Counted from the first letter of the stretch, positions 52,952 through 62,221 are shown. The stretch is DNA of 64,000 nt from Vibrio splendidus (GCF_003345295.1 NZ_CP031055.1:1488001-1552000); one strand, 5' to 3'. Made by a program: numbers and translations. The notes: generated by a model not told the origin, from the sequence alone.

Positions 52952-53443
52952 TTATGCCTTGTTCGCGTGCGAATTAAGCACCTTTTCCACTTCAGCCATA
53001 AAAAATGTCAATCCGTCTTCATCAATTTGAGAAAAACGACCAATATTTGGACTATCGATATCAAGAACACCCACAACTTTGCCATCAATAGAGAATGGAA
53101 TAACGATTTCTGAGTTACTTGCCGCGTCACAAGCGATGTGACCTTCGAACTCATGCACATCATGAATACGCTGAACTGTATTTGTCGCAACCGCAGTTCC
53201 ACACACACCGCGCCCTACCGGAATTCGAACACAGGCAGGTTGACCTTGGAATGGACCCAGAACTAGTTCGTCTTTTTCCTTAGCTAGGTCTTGCTTGATT
53301 AAATAGAAACCCGCCCAATTCAGTTCATCCAATTCCATGAATAATAATGAACTAATGTTTGCAAGATTTGCAATTAGATCGGTTTCAGATTCAATTAATG
53401 CAACGGCTTGTTTGGTTAAGCGTTGGTAATGTTCTATTTTCAT
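52952..53443 (-). CDS. msrC: Free methionine-(R)-sulfoxide reductase MsrC (GAF domain)
   Basis: 163-residue cytoplasmic GAF-domain enzyme that reduces free methionine R-sulfoxide. The three catalytic Cys are at 71, 81 and 105 (QPACVRI, GVCGTA, IACDAA), with the same spacing as in the E. coli enzyme. Start at ATG 53443 with GGAAG upstream; a TTG four codons earlier is possible. Adjacent to proQ-prc as in E. coli. Confidence 0.94.
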   Translation of the reverse strand: MKIEHYQRLTKQAVALIESETDLIANLANISSLLFMELDELNWAGFYLIKQDLAKEKDELVLGPFQGQPACVRIPVGRGVCGTAVATNTVQRIHDVHEFEGHIACDAASNSEIVIPFSIDGKVVGVLDIDSPNIGRFSQIDEDGLTFFMAEVEKVLNSHANKA

Positions 53444-53532
53444 ATTAACTTCCAATTAAATTGAGACTTCCATTATCAAGAGAACGCAGTAAAATGCGGT
53501 CATCAAACTAAATAGGACTTATTCTCATTACA

Positions 53533-55329
53533 ATGAACAATTCAGAAGACACTATTAGCCGTTCTTGGTTGATAACTCAAGTAAAAAAACACAAGTCCAA
53601 ATTACTGTTTGCTAACTTTGTTGCCATTATTGCAACCCTAATTAGCGTCCCTATCCCTCTACTTATGCCACTCATGGTCGATGAAGTTTTGCTTGATAAG
53701 CCAGCTTCAGGGTTAGAGATGATGAATCAGCTACTTCCAGTCTCATTGCAAACGCCGACTGGTTATATTGCGCTTACTCTCTTGTTGGTTATCTTAATGC
53801 GCTCGGCCAGCCAAGCGCTGAATATTCTACAAGGTCGCCAATTTACTTTGGTTTCCAAAACGATCACCTACCAGATGCGTAGCAAGATGATCGATAAACT
53901 TGGCCGCATTAGCATCCGACAATATGAGACCAAGGGCAGCGGCGGTATTAATGCCCACCTAATTACAGACATAGAGACCATTGATAAGTTCATTGGCTCG
54001 ACCCTTTCTAAATTTATCATCAGTTTCTTAACGGTATTCGGAACCGCTATCGTCCTACTATGGTTAGAGTGGCGACTTGGGCTATTTATTTTACTCGTCA
54101 ATCCTGTTGTTATTTATTTTTCTCGTAAACTCGGCAGCCGAGTTAAACACCTCAAAAAATATGAGAACCAGTCTTTTGAGCGTTTTCAGAATCGCTTAGT
54201 GGAAACCTTGGATGGCATCTATCAACTCCGCGCCGCTAATAAGGAGCGTATCTTTCTTGATGAACTTAAAGTTCAAGCAAACCAAGTAAGAATTGATGCT
54301 GATAAATACGCTTGGCAATCGGAAGCTGCCGGCCGTGTTTCGTTTCTACTGTTCCTATTAGGTTTTGAACTATTCCGTGCCGTCGCAATGCTAATGGTGT
54401 TATTCAGTGACTTGACGATAGGTCAGATTTTTGCGGTGTTCGGCTATTTATGGTTCATGTTAGGCCCTGTCCAAGAATTGCTAGGGATTCAATTCTCTTG
54501 GTATAGCGCGAAAGCAGCGCTGCAACGTATTAACGACCTACTGCAACTAGAAGAAGAACATCGCCCTGTTAGCAAGGTAAACCCTTTTGATGACCATAAA
54601 GAAGTGACAGTCGACATTGAAGACGTTACATTCTCTTACACATTAGAAAACACTGTTTTAAACAGGCTATCGCTACACATTCCAGCAGGAAAAAAAGTCG
54701 CCTTAGTGGGTGCTAGCGGTGGTGGTAAATCAACGTTGATCCAGTTGTTAATCGGGGTTTATCAAGCCGACTCTGGTTGTATACGCTTTAATGGTGAAAC
54801 AACGGACGACATCAGCTTTGACATAATACGCAGTCAAATTGCCGTTGTTTTACAACAACCTATACTCTTTAACGATACATTAAGGCATAATCTGACCCTT
54901 GGTGCTGAATACGATGAAATGTCGTTGTGGCGGGCGCTTGAAGTCTCTCAAATGCAAGATGTAATCAAACAGCTGAGTAATGGCTTGGATACGCAAATTG
55001 GTAGGAATGGCGTTCGACTGTCTGGCGGTCAACGACAACGCTTAGCGATCGCCCGCATGGTGCTGAGTAATCCTAAGTTTGTTATTCTTGACGAAGCGAC
55101 ATCTGCCTTGGATACAGCAACAGAGTCAGCACTGCATAAAGCACTAAGCGAGTTTTTGAAAGATCGCACAACTTTGATAGTGGCTCATCGATTATCAGCG
55201 GTGAAACAGGCCGATCTAATCTATGTTTTAGAAGATGGGCAAGTCACACAGACGGGAACGCATGGTGAATTGGTTGAACAACAAGGACTATATCAAACAC
55301 TCTATGGCAGTGTGCAATCGCACGCCTGA
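53533..55329 (+). CDS. ABC exporter half-transporter (fused membrane and ATPase domains)
   Basis: 598-residue MsbA/HlyB-like exporter subunit. About six membrane segments in residues 20-320, then an ATPase domain with GASGGGKST, LSGGQRQRLAIARM, FVILDEATSALD and AHRLSAVKQAD. It probably acts as a homodimer. No partner protein or signal nearby indicates the substrate. Lies divergent from msrC and upstream of letAB; the substrate is not assignable. Confidence 0.9.
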   Translation: MNNSEDTISRSWLITQVKKHKSKLLFANFVAIIATLISVPIPLLMPLMVDEVLLDKPASGLEMMNQLLPVSLQTPTGYIALTLLLVILMRSASQALNILQGRQFTLVSKTITYQMRSKMIDKLGRISIRQYETKGSGGINAHLITDIETIDKFIGSTLSKFIISFLTVFGTAIVLLWLEWRLGLFILLVNPVVIYFSRKLGSRVKHLKKYENQSFERFQNRLVETLDGIYQLRAANKERIFLDELKVQANQVRIDADKYAWQSEAAGRVSFLLFLLGFELFRAVAMLMVLFSDLTIGQIFAVFGYLWFMLGPVQELLGIQFSWYSAKAALQRINDLLQLEEEHRPVSKVNPFDDHKEVTVDIEDVTFSYTLENTVLNRLSLHIPAGKKVALVGASGGGKSTLIQLLIGVYQADSGCIRFNGETTDDISFDIIRSQIAVVLQQPILFNDTLRHNLTLGAEYDEMSLWRALEVSQMQDVIKQLSNGLDTQIGRNGVRLSGGQRQRLAIARMVLSNPKFVILDEATSALDTATESALHKALSEFLKDRTTLIVAHRLSAVKQADLIYVLEDGQVTQTGTHGELVEQQGLYQTLYGSVQSHA

Positions 55330-55337
55330 TGTTTATT

Positions 55338-55385
55338 GTTCTAGAGATTTAAGTCAGTGTAGTTCTAGGCATTTAAATCAGCTTA
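55338..55385. repeat. Two tandem 24-bp repeats
   Basis: Copies at 55338-55361 and 55362-55385 start GTTCTAGAGATTTAAGTCAG and GTTCTAGGCATTTAAATCAG; identical at 19 of 24 positions. Located between the exporter stop and letA. Confidence 0.65.
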
Positions 55386-55409
55386 AAGGTCTGATTAGTG
55401 TTTCAACTT

Positions 55410-55429
55410 GGGAGGTCGCGTGACCTCCC
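55410..55429 (+). promoter_or_regulatory. Hairpin enclosing the letA Shine-Dalgarno and start
   Basis: Perfect eight-bp inverted repeat GGGAGGTC (55410-55417), loop GCGT, GACCTCCC (55422-55429). The left arm contains GGGAGG, the only plausible ribosome-binding site, and the GTG start at 55420 lies in the loop and right arm. No T run follows, so it is not a terminator. Confidence 0.6.
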
Positions 55430-56745
55430 CATCCGAAACCAACTCTTTATCGACTCAGCACCAGTTGTCAACTGAGTCTCCGTTGACAACTAAGTCTCCG
55501 TTAAGAACCGAGCACCAGTGCGACAGCAGCTCTGTACGTCTGTGCCAGGGCTGCGAACTCCCTGTTGATAAAATGGATATCCCTCTGGGGAAATCCGCAT
55601 ATTGTCCAAGGTGTGGCACCCAGCTTTACCGAGGCGGTACACCTAGCCTGTCTGGAAACCTAGCAATCGCGATTACCTGCTTATTGCTATTTATCCCCTC
55701 ACACTTTTTTGAATTTATCAGTATTCGTCTGATTGGCGTCATGATACCTGCGACGTTACCATCAGGTGTCTTTACTTTAATGGGTGAAGGCTTCCCTCTA
55801 CTAGGCCTACTCATCCTATTCTGTAGTTCGATCGCCCCGTTACTCGTTTGCACCTCTGTGCTCGTCACTCATGCAGCACTGCGCTTTAAGATTTTCACGC
55901 CATTTAGGTATGCGTTATCCATCATCCAGACATTAAAGCATTGGATGATGTTGGATGTATTTCTGGTAAGTTTGGCTGTCTCATGCTTCAAACTGCAGGA
56001 TTACTCAGATATTTTTGTCGGCCCTGGTTTAGTTGGATTGATTTTACTGCAGCTTTTCAGTGTATTACTGGTAAGCCGTATCAGTGTGCGTCGCTATTGG
56101 GAAGCTTGGGCTCAAGAGTCTGATTACTCTTTTGTAGAAAGTAAGAACGTACACTGCCACAACTGCCATCTTTCTCAACCTGACGGTCATACTTGCGTAC
56201 GTTGTCACCATGACTTATATCACCGTAAACCCTACTCTATACAGAAGACATGGGCTCTACTGTTTGCTGCGTCAGTGGCTATCGTACCAGCCAACGTTAT
56301 TCCTATTTCTATCCTTATTACAAACGGACAAAGGCTAGAAGACACAATAATTTCTGGTGTCGCTTCGCTAATCAATAGCGACATGTATGGCATCGCAGCG
56401 ATCATTTTTATTGCCAGTATCGTCGTACCTGTTGCGAAAATACTTGGCCTAACGTACATCTTAATTTGTATCAAGATGAAGCGCGCGGTTTACCATAGGC
56501 AGCGCATGACCATCTATTTCATTGTGAAGTGGGTGGGAAAATGGTCGGTGATGGATCTGTTCGTTATTTCGATCATGATGACCTTGGTCGACCGTGGACA
56601 GATTTTAAACTTTACACCAGGTTATGGTGCAGTCGCTTTTGGTGTCGTTGTTGTTCTCACGATGCTGGCAGCAGAAAGCTTAGATCCTAGGCTAATTTGG
56701 GATAACTACACCTCTAAAGATGAGTCAGTGAATGAACAACGATAA
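55420..56745 (+). CDS. letA: LetA (YebS) membrane protein of the LetAB lipid transport system
   Basis: Inner-membrane partner of LetB in inter-membrane lipid transport. About 440 residues with two zinc-ribbon-like modules (CQGCELPVDKM...YCPRCGTQ and CHNCHLSQPDGHTCVRCH) each followed by membrane segments. WVGKWSVMDLFVISIMMTLV and the paired PANVIPISIL are conserved. The first residues encode a four-unit six-residue repeat (LSTQHQ, LSTESP, LTTKSP, LRTEHQ) before the first zinc ribbon. The GTG at 55420 is the best start; spacing to GGGAGG is short and the TTG at 55408 is an alternative. The 3' end overlaps letB by 14 bases. Confidence 0.88.
   Translation: MTSPSETNSLSTQHQLSTESPLTTKSPLRTEHQCDSSSVRLCQGCELPVDKMDIPLGKSAYCPRCGTQLYRGGTPSLSGNLAIAITCLLLFIPSHFFEFISIRLIGVMIPATLPSGVFTLMGEGFPLLGLLILFCSSIAPLLVCTSVLVTHAALRFKIFTPFRYALSIIQTLKHWMMLDVFLVSLAVSCFKLQDYSDIFVGPGLVGLILLQLFSVLLVSRISVRRYWEAWAQESDYSFVESKNVHCHNCHLSQPDGHTCVRCHHDLYHRKPYSIQKTWALLFAASVAIVPANVIPISILITNGQRLEDTIISGVASLINSDMYGIAAIIFIASIVVPVAKILGLTYILICIKMKRAVYHRQRMTIYFIVKWVGKWSVMDLFVISIMMTLVDRGQILNFTPGYGAVAFGVVVVLTMLAAESLDPRLIWDNYTSKDESVNEQR
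55447..55518 (+). repeat. Four 18-bp units at the letA N-terminus
   Basis: Units 55447-55464, 55465-55482, 55483-55500 and 55501-55518 encode LSTQHQ, LSTESP, LTTKSP and LRTEHQ. The DNA repeats start TT(A/G) and share (A)CT(C/G/A)AG or ACCGAG cores. Confidence 0.75.
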
Positions 56746-59389
56746 CCAATCACAAATGTCATATTCACCAGAAGTAAGGAAAAACAAAGGCATTTCACCT
56801 TTGTGGATTCTGCCGATATTAACCGTCGCATTAGCCGGTTGGTTAGTCATGAAATCGATACACGATGCAGGGCAACGTGTGCAGATATACTTCTCAGATG
56901 CCGCAGGTTTGGTCGCAGGTCGAACAACGATTCGTTACCAAGGCTTAGAGGTGGGTATGGTGCGCGACATCACCTTGTCCAAAGATTTATCGAGCATCTA
57001 TGTCGATGCTGACATCTACCCAGAAGCGAAGAAGCTACTTTCAAAGGGCACACGTTTCTGGCTCGTAAAACCAACGGCGAGTTTGTCTGGTATCTCAGGG
57101 TTAGACGCGCTTGTTTCGGGTAACTACATTGCTATTCATCCTAGCGAAACCAAAGAAGAACCAGAAACCGTTTTCCAAGCTCTAGAATCCTCCCCTTCTG
57201 ATTTATTGGCCTCTGAAGGTCTAAATATCTCACTGACGACCAAAGATCTGGGCGGTGTGTCTGTTGGCTCTCAAATCGTTTATCGTAAAATTCCAATTGG
57301 TGAGGTTTACAACTACCAGTTAAACGACAACGCGAAGTCCGTTACGATCCAAGCGTCGATTAAAGATGAATACAGCCATATCATTACCGACCAAAGCCGT
57401 TTTTGGAATGTCAGTGGCTTAGGTGCCAGTATTGGATTTTCAGGCGTCGACGTGCGCTTAGAAAGCCTAAGCGCGCTGCTTGGCGGTTCAATTGCGGTTG
57501 ACTCTCCCGGAGAAGGTCAGCCCGTCGAGATGAACACCAAGTTCAAGCTCTACCCAGATTTGAAAACTGCCGGTCGTGGCATCTCTATCAAAATCGCCGT
57601 GCCAGATGACAATAAGATCAGCGCAACTGGCGCTCCGATCATGTATCGAGGCATAGAAATCGGTCAGATCACTGATTTATCTTTAAGCGAAGGTCGCGAA
57701 AACGTGGTTGCATCTGCCGCTATCCAACCGGCATTCAGCGACTTTTTAAATAGCGGGAGTAAATTCGTTTTAGAAGAAGCTGAATTGTCACTCACTGGTA
57801 TGAAAAACATTGCCAACTTAGTGACAGGTAACTTTTTAACCTTAGTACCGGGCGAAGGTGAAAAGGCACGTCGATTTACTGCGATTCGTAAAAACGAGTT
57901 CAGTCAGGAACAAGAAAAGTCAGTTGCGATTCGCTTAACATCAAACAACTCATACGGATTGGATGTCGGTACACAACTGCTCTACAAAGGCATTGCCGTT
58001 GGCTCTATCATTCAAGTTGGCTTAGTTGATGGTGTTGGTACTGGCTCTGACAAGCACGAAGTGTTTATGGATGCGCTTATCGATAACGAATATGCGCACC
58101 TAATCAAAAGTCACAACCGTTTCTTTGTGACAGGCAGTGCGACCGCAGAGCTGACCGAATCAGGTCTAAGTGTTACTGTTCCACCGGCAAAACAGCTTCT
58201 TACTGGCTCGATCAGCTTTGTGAGTGAAGGTAAACCTGAAGCTCGAACTGACTACCAACTTTTCCAAAGTAAGTCGTTAGCAGAAATCGCTAAGTTTAAT
58301 CAGTCAGGCTCAAAGACGCTTTCGTTATTTGCTAGTGAGTTACCTTCAATTTCTAAAGGCAGCCCACTGCTCTACCGTAACCTACAAGTGGGTAGCATTT
58401 CGGATTTTCAGCTTGCTGATGGTGGTGTAAGAATCAAAGTCACGATCGAAAATCGTTACACGCACTTACTCAATAAACATACCGTTTTTTGGAACCGCTC
58501 AGGCGTTGAGATTGATGCTTCGCTATCGGGTATTAGTATTAAAGCGGCACCCGTTAAAACGCTAATTCAGGGTGGTATTGCTTTTGATTCGCTTCCCGGT
58601 ATAGACAATAAGCTTGGCGATGTGTGGAAGCTGTACAAAGATTCTAAATCCGCTCGAAAATTTGGCCGCGCGATTACGATTACCTCTTCTGGCGATCAAG
58701 AAGTCAGCAAGGGTATGGCGATCAAATACCAAGGTGTCACTGTAGGTGAGGTCACTTTGGTGATCCCTAACTTCAATAAAGGCGGCATTGAAATTACCGC
58801 GCGAATCTTACCTGAGTACGTTGACAAGATTGCCGTGGCGAACAGTCACTTCTGGTTGGCAGAACCTGAGATCGGCCTTAATGGCATCAAAAACGTCTCT
58901 GCGCTTCTCTCTAAGCACATCAACGTAGATCCGGGCAATGGTGACAGAAGTACGAAATTTAAGCTTAGCAAAGGACCAGTGCAGCCTGAAGGCAAGATAT
59001 TCCAGCTACAAAGCGAAACGCGAGGCTCGGTGTCTGAAGGCACACCTATCCTATTCCGTGAGCTAGAAATCGGTAGTGTTATCGATGTTCAACTAGGCGA
59101 GTTTGCTGATCGCATCATCTCTACGATTCAAATAGAACCTGACTACGCGTATCTGATCCGCGCAAACACTGTGTTCTGGAACGTGTCGGGTGTCGATGTT
59201 TCTATCGGCCTCTCTGGTGCAAACATCAAAGCCGGAACGGTAGACAGTTTATTAAGAGGCGGAATTACCTTCTCAACGCCACCGACGAGTGAACTTCAGC
59301 CTGTGGCAAGCGAAGATCAGTCTTTCTACCTATACCCTCAAGCAGAAGATGAGTGGAAATCATGGAGAACCGCGATTCCTCGTCCATAG
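56732..59389 (+). CDS. letB: LetB (YebT), seven-domain MCE lipid transport protein
   Basis: 885-residue periplasm-spanning MCE protein forming a tunnel for phospholipids between inner and outer membranes. One N-terminal membrane helix (about residues 20-38), then seven MCE domains, each beginning with the pattern G-x(3)-hydrophobic-x-Y-(R/K/Q)-G or similar and 'VG' (TTIRYQGLEVG, QIVYRKIPIG, PIMYRGIEIG, QLLYKGIAVG, PLLYRNLQVG, AIKYQGVTVG, PILFRELEIG). Seven domains match E. coli LetB and not the three-domain PqiB. Coupled to letA by overlap. Confidence 0.93.
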   Translation: MNNDNQSQMSYSPEVRKNKGISPLWILPILTVALAGWLVMKSIHDAGQRVQIYFSDAAGLVAGRTTIRYQGLEVGMVRDITLSKDLSSIYVDADIYPEAKKLLSKGTRFWLVKPTASLSGISGLDALVSGNYIAIHPSETKEEPETVFQALESSPSDLLASEGLNISLTTKDLGGVSVGSQIVYRKIPIGEVYNYQLNDNAKSVTIQASIKDEYSHIITDQSRFWNVSGLGASIGFSGVDVRLESLSALLGGSIAVDSPGEGQPVEMNTKFKLYPDLKTAGRGISIKIAVPDDNKISATGAPIMYRGIEIGQITDLSLSEGRENVVASAAIQPAFSDFLNSGSKFVLEEAELSLTGMKNIANLVTGNFLTLVPGEGEKARRFTAIRKNEFSQEQEKSVAIRLTSNNSYGLDVGTQLLYKGIAVGSIIQVGLVDGVGTGSDKHEVFMDALIDNEYAHLIKSHNRFFVTGSATAELTESGLSVTVPPAKQLLTGSISFVSEGKPEARTDYQLFQSKSLAEIAKFNQSGSKTLSLFASELPSISKGSPLLYRNLQVGSISDFQLADGGVRIKVTIENRYTHLLNKHTVFWNRSGVEIDASLSGISIKAAPVKTLIQGGIAFDSLPGIDNKLGDVWKLYKDSKSARKFGRAITITSSGDQEVSKGMAIKYQGVTVGEVTLVIPNFNKGGIEITARILPEYVDKIAVANSHFWLAEPEIGLNGIKNVSALLSKHINVDPGNGDRSTKFKLSKGPVQPEGKIFQLQSETRGSVSEGTPILFRELEIGSVIDVQLGEFADRIISTIQIEPDYAYLIRANTVFWNVSGVDVSIGLSGANIKAGTVDSLLRGGITFSTPPTSELQPVASEDQSFYLYPQAEDEWKSWRTAIPRP

Positions 59390-59450
59390 AGTGAATCCTC
59401 AGAAGCCCCATGCAAATTAATACAGCTTAACGAAGATTAATTCTTCATCA

Positions 59451-59478
59451 AAATGCAGCCATTCGGCTGCATTTTTGT
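59451..59478 (+). terminator. Terminator after letB
   Basis: Ten-bp stem AAATGCAGCC/GGCTGCATTT with an ATTC loop, A run before and T run after. Confidence 0.88.
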
Positions 59479-59558
59479 TGTTTGCCGTAAATATGGTTTA
59501 GGACGACCTCATTTTGCTTTAAACTCCCCGCATTAATGCAATAATTCGAGATACTCTT

Positions 59559-60980
59559 TTGCACGCTAACGTATATATTCCTGAAGAATTCCTAACGCAC
59601 ATCGAAGCGATCATGCCTAGTCACCTAGATATGGCTTCTTTTGTTGCCTCATGCCAAAAACCACTTCGTAAAAGTATTCGAGTCAACACACTGAAAATCA
59701 GTGTTGAAGACTTCCTAGTACGAGCAAAAGAGAAAGGCTGGGAACTGGAACCTGTACCTTGGTGTGAAACAGGTTTTTGGATTACAGCCGATGAAAGTGA
59801 AGCGCCTCTAGGTAATACGGCAGAACACATGTCTGGTCTTTTCTACATCCAAGAAGCCAGTTCTATGATGCCACCTTCTGCACTTTTCCAAGGCGAAGCT
59901 GATTACCAAGCCGTGCTAGATACTGCTGCTGCCCCCGGTTCTAAAACAACGCAAATCGCTGCGCTAATGAATAATCGCGGCGTGTTGGTTGCCAATGAAT
60001 ACGCTGCAAGCCGTGTGAAAGTACTTCACGCCAACATCGAACGTTGTGGCGTTCGTAATGCCGCACTCAGTAACTTCGATGGTCGAGTTTTCGGTGGTTG
60101 GTTGCCAGAACAGTTTGATGCTGTCTTGCTGGATGCACCCTGCTCTGGCGAAGGTACCATTCGTAAAGACGCTGATGCGATGAAGAACTGGACGTATCAA
60201 TCTGTAGTCGATATTGCTGACACGCAAAAAGACCTGATTGAAAGTGCATTCCATGCTCTTAAACCTAATGGTGTTTTGGTTTACTCAACATGTACGTTAA
60301 GCACCGAAGAGAACCAACAAGTGTGCCATCACCTAAAAGAAACCTTTGGTGATGCGGTTGAGTTTGAATCTCTTGAATCACTATTCGACAACGCAAAAGC
60401 AACGACTACTGAAGAAGGCTTTCTTCACATCTTCCCTCAGGTGTATGACTCTGAAGGTTTCTTTGTTGCACGTATCCGTAAACTAGCGTCTGTGACTCCA
60501 CCAGAAGTTAAAAAACGCATGGGTAAATTCCCATTTGAAAAAACGTCAAAGAAAGCTCAGCAAGAAGTCGCTGAACAACTGCTGGGCGCACTCGATATCG
60601 AACTACCAAGTGATACTCAAGTTTGGATCCGAGATAAAGACGTTTGGCTATTCCCTGAGGCGCTTGAGCCTATGATCGGTGCATTCCGTTTCTCTCGTAT
60701 GGGCATCAAGATCGCTGAGACCCATAAAAAAGGTTACCGATGGCAACACCAAGTCGCGACAACGCTCGCGACAGGTCATGAAGCTAACATTGTAGACCTC
60801 AGCATCGAAGATGCTCGAGAATGGTTCATGGGCCGAGACGTTCGTCCAGAAGGCTTATCCGGCAAAGGCGAAGTGCTAGTAAAATACAACGGCGCAATCA
60901 TCGGCCTTGGTAAATGGGTAGGTAACCGAGTGAAGAATGGCTTACCAAGAGAGCTAGTACGCGACAAAAACCTTTTCTAG
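59559..60980 (+). CDS. rsmF: 16S rRNA m5C1407 methyltransferase RsmF
   Basis: 473-residue SAM-dependent enzyme methylating C1407 of 16S rRNA. SAM site AAAPGSKTTQ, catalytic Cys motifs DAPCSGEG and YSTCTLS, and the C-terminal part with RFSRMGIKIAETHKKGYRWQH as in E. coli RsmF/YebU. The start is TTG at 59559: HANVYIPEEF aligns with the E. coli N-terminus and no ATG or GTG exists in a suitable place. Its position after letB is conserved in E. coli. Confidence 0.93.
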   Translation: MHANVYIPEEFLTHIEAIMPSHLDMASFVASCQKPLRKSIRVNTLKISVEDFLVRAKEKGWELEPVPWCETGFWITADESEAPLGNTAEHMSGLFYIQEASSMMPPSALFQGEADYQAVLDTAAAPGSKTTQIAALMNNRGVLVANEYAASRVKVLHANIERCGVRNAALSNFDGRVFGGWLPEQFDAVLLDAPCSGEGTIRKDADAMKNWTYQSVVDIADTQKDLIESAFHALKPNGVLVYSTCTLSTEENQQVCHHLKETFGDAVEFESLESLFDNAKATTTEEGFLHIFPQVYDSEGFFVARIRKLASVTPPEVKKRMGKFPFEKTSKKAQQEVAEQLLGALDIELPSDTQVWIRDKDVWLFPEALEPMIGAFRFSRMGIKIAETHKKGYRWQHQVATTLATGHEANIVDLSIEDAREWFMGRDVRPEGLSGKGEVLVKYNGAIIGLGKWVGNRVKNGLPRELVRDKNLF

Positions 60981-61017
60981 TCGTTCGATTAAAGCTCTCA
61001 CTGTACTGAGAAAAACA

Positions 61018-61053
61018 AAAAGCCCAAACAACATTCATTGTTTGGGCTTTTTC
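61018..61053. terminator. Terminator after rsmF
   Basis: Eleven-bp perfect stem AGCCCAAACAA/TTGTTTGGGCT with a six-base loop, A tract before and T tract after; it can work for both directions. Confidence 0.9.
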
Positions 61054-61169
61054 TATTCTTGTCGGCTAGCTCATTTCAAGGGAAGCACTGAAAAATCAAC
61101 ACTTAATTATACAAATATCAATTCAAGTCGCTATTTCCAATAACAAAAATCGCTTATTAGGGAATTTAA

Positions 61170-61270
61170 ACTAGACTTCAGTCTAACAGTCAAAGAATTA
61201 AAACGATTAGCGTAGGCTCTTCGGAGCCCTTTCCCCTAAGCCCAAACAGGAAGGTTTGGGCTTTTTTTTA
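61170..61270 (+). ncRNA. Possible small RNA ending in an orphan terminator
   Basis: Three successive hairpins on the plus strand: AGACTTCAGTCT near 61173-61184, GGCTC-TTCG-GAGCC (61215-61228) and AAGCCCAAAC/GTTTGGGCTT (61238-61247, 61254-61263) followed by about eight T. There is no A run before the last stem, so it fits only rightward transcription, yet rsmF already ends at a strong terminator at 61018-61053. The unpaired CCCTTTCCCCTAAG between stems could pair with purine-rich Shine-Dalgarno regions. No promoter was identified with confidence and I do not recognise a known family. Confidence 0.4.
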
Positions 61271-61284
61271 ACCGACAAGCTCGC

Positions 61285-62124
61285 TTATTTAACTAGGCTG
61301 ATGCCTTCTTTGTCGATAGTGATCTTGCCAGACTTGTACAAACCACCAATTGTCTTCTTGAACGTACCTTTGCTGGTTCTGAATGCAGAGAAAATAACTT
61401 CCGGAGAAGATTTATCATTCAAAGGTAAGTAACCACCTTTCTTCTCAAGCAGATCGAGAACCTTAGTGCTTAGGTCATCCATTTTAGCCACACCAATTTT
61501 CTGAAGAGACAAGTCAATCTTACCGTCTTCTTCACGAACGTTTTTAATGTAGCCTTTTAGCGCTTTACCTATGAACAGCTTACCGATGATGTCTGATGGG
61601 AAAATCATGCCCCAATGCTCACCGTTAACGATCGCTTTGTAACCTAACTGGCTGCGCTCAGCGATAATGAGATCCACTTGCTCGTTTTGCTTATAAGTCG
61701 CAGGCGTGTTGTCTAACCACTTGTTGAACTTTGTTGTACCTACAATGCGGCTAGATGCTTTATCAATATACACATATACTAAGATTGACTGACCTTCGTT
61801 TAAACGGCCACGTTGCTCGCTGAAAGGAACAAGAAGGTCTTTACCTTTCACGCCCCAGCTCATGAATGCACCGGTGCTGTTTACGCCTTCAACCGTCATC
61901 AAGCCAAACTGCCCCACTTGAGCAATTGGTTTTTCAGTCGTTGCAGCGATCTGGTTGTCAGAATCAATGTATAAGAAAACATCCAGTTTTTGACCAATTT
62001 CAACACCTTCAGGAGTAAATCGTTTTGGCAGCAACACGGTTCCATAGTCGCTAGCGTCAAGGAATACACCGAAGTCGGCTTGCTTTACTACTTCTAAGTT
62101 GTTTATTTGACCAATATTAATCAT
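61285..62124 (-). CDS. CvfB-like S1-domain RNA-binding protein
   Basis: 279 residues from the ATG at 62124 (MINIGQINNLEVV). N-terminal S1-like repeats (VVKQADFGVFLDASDYGTVLLP, VNSTGAFMSWGVKGKDLLVP, KGYIKNVREEDGKIDLSLQK) and a C-terminal winged-helix domain (AKMDDLSTKVLDLL ... KTIGGLYKSGKI). This is the CvfB/YitL architecture: an RNA-binding regulator, with target unknown in Vibrio. The longer reading upstream of 62124 would add a low-quality basic stretch and is rejected. Confidence 0.88.
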   Translation of the reverse strand: MINIGQINNLEVVKQADFGVFLDASDYGTVLLPKRFTPEGVEIGQKLDVFLYIDSDNQIAATTEKPIAQVGQFGLMTVEGVNSTGAFMSWGVKGKDLLVPFSEQRGRLNEGQSILVYVYIDKASSRIVGTTKFNKWLDNTPATYKQNEQVDLIIAERSQLGYKAIVNGEHWGMIFPSDIIGKLFIGKALKGYIKNVREEDGKIDLSLQKIGVAKMDDLSTKVLDLLEKKGGYLPLNDKSSPEVIFSAFRTSKGTFKKTIGGLYKSGKITIDKEGISLVK

Positions 62125-62221
62125 CAAGATTTTCTCTACTTTAAATTTGGCGGTGATTATACGTGATCTCTGATATGCTTTCGCTAGTTTCATTCATATT
62201 TTTACATTCTAGGAGACATCG

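Noticed and set aside
56732..59389. Naming the MCE gene pqiB
   Set aside because: PqiB has three MCE domains and about 550 residues; seven domains, 885 residues and the rsmF/msrC/proQ context fit LetB.
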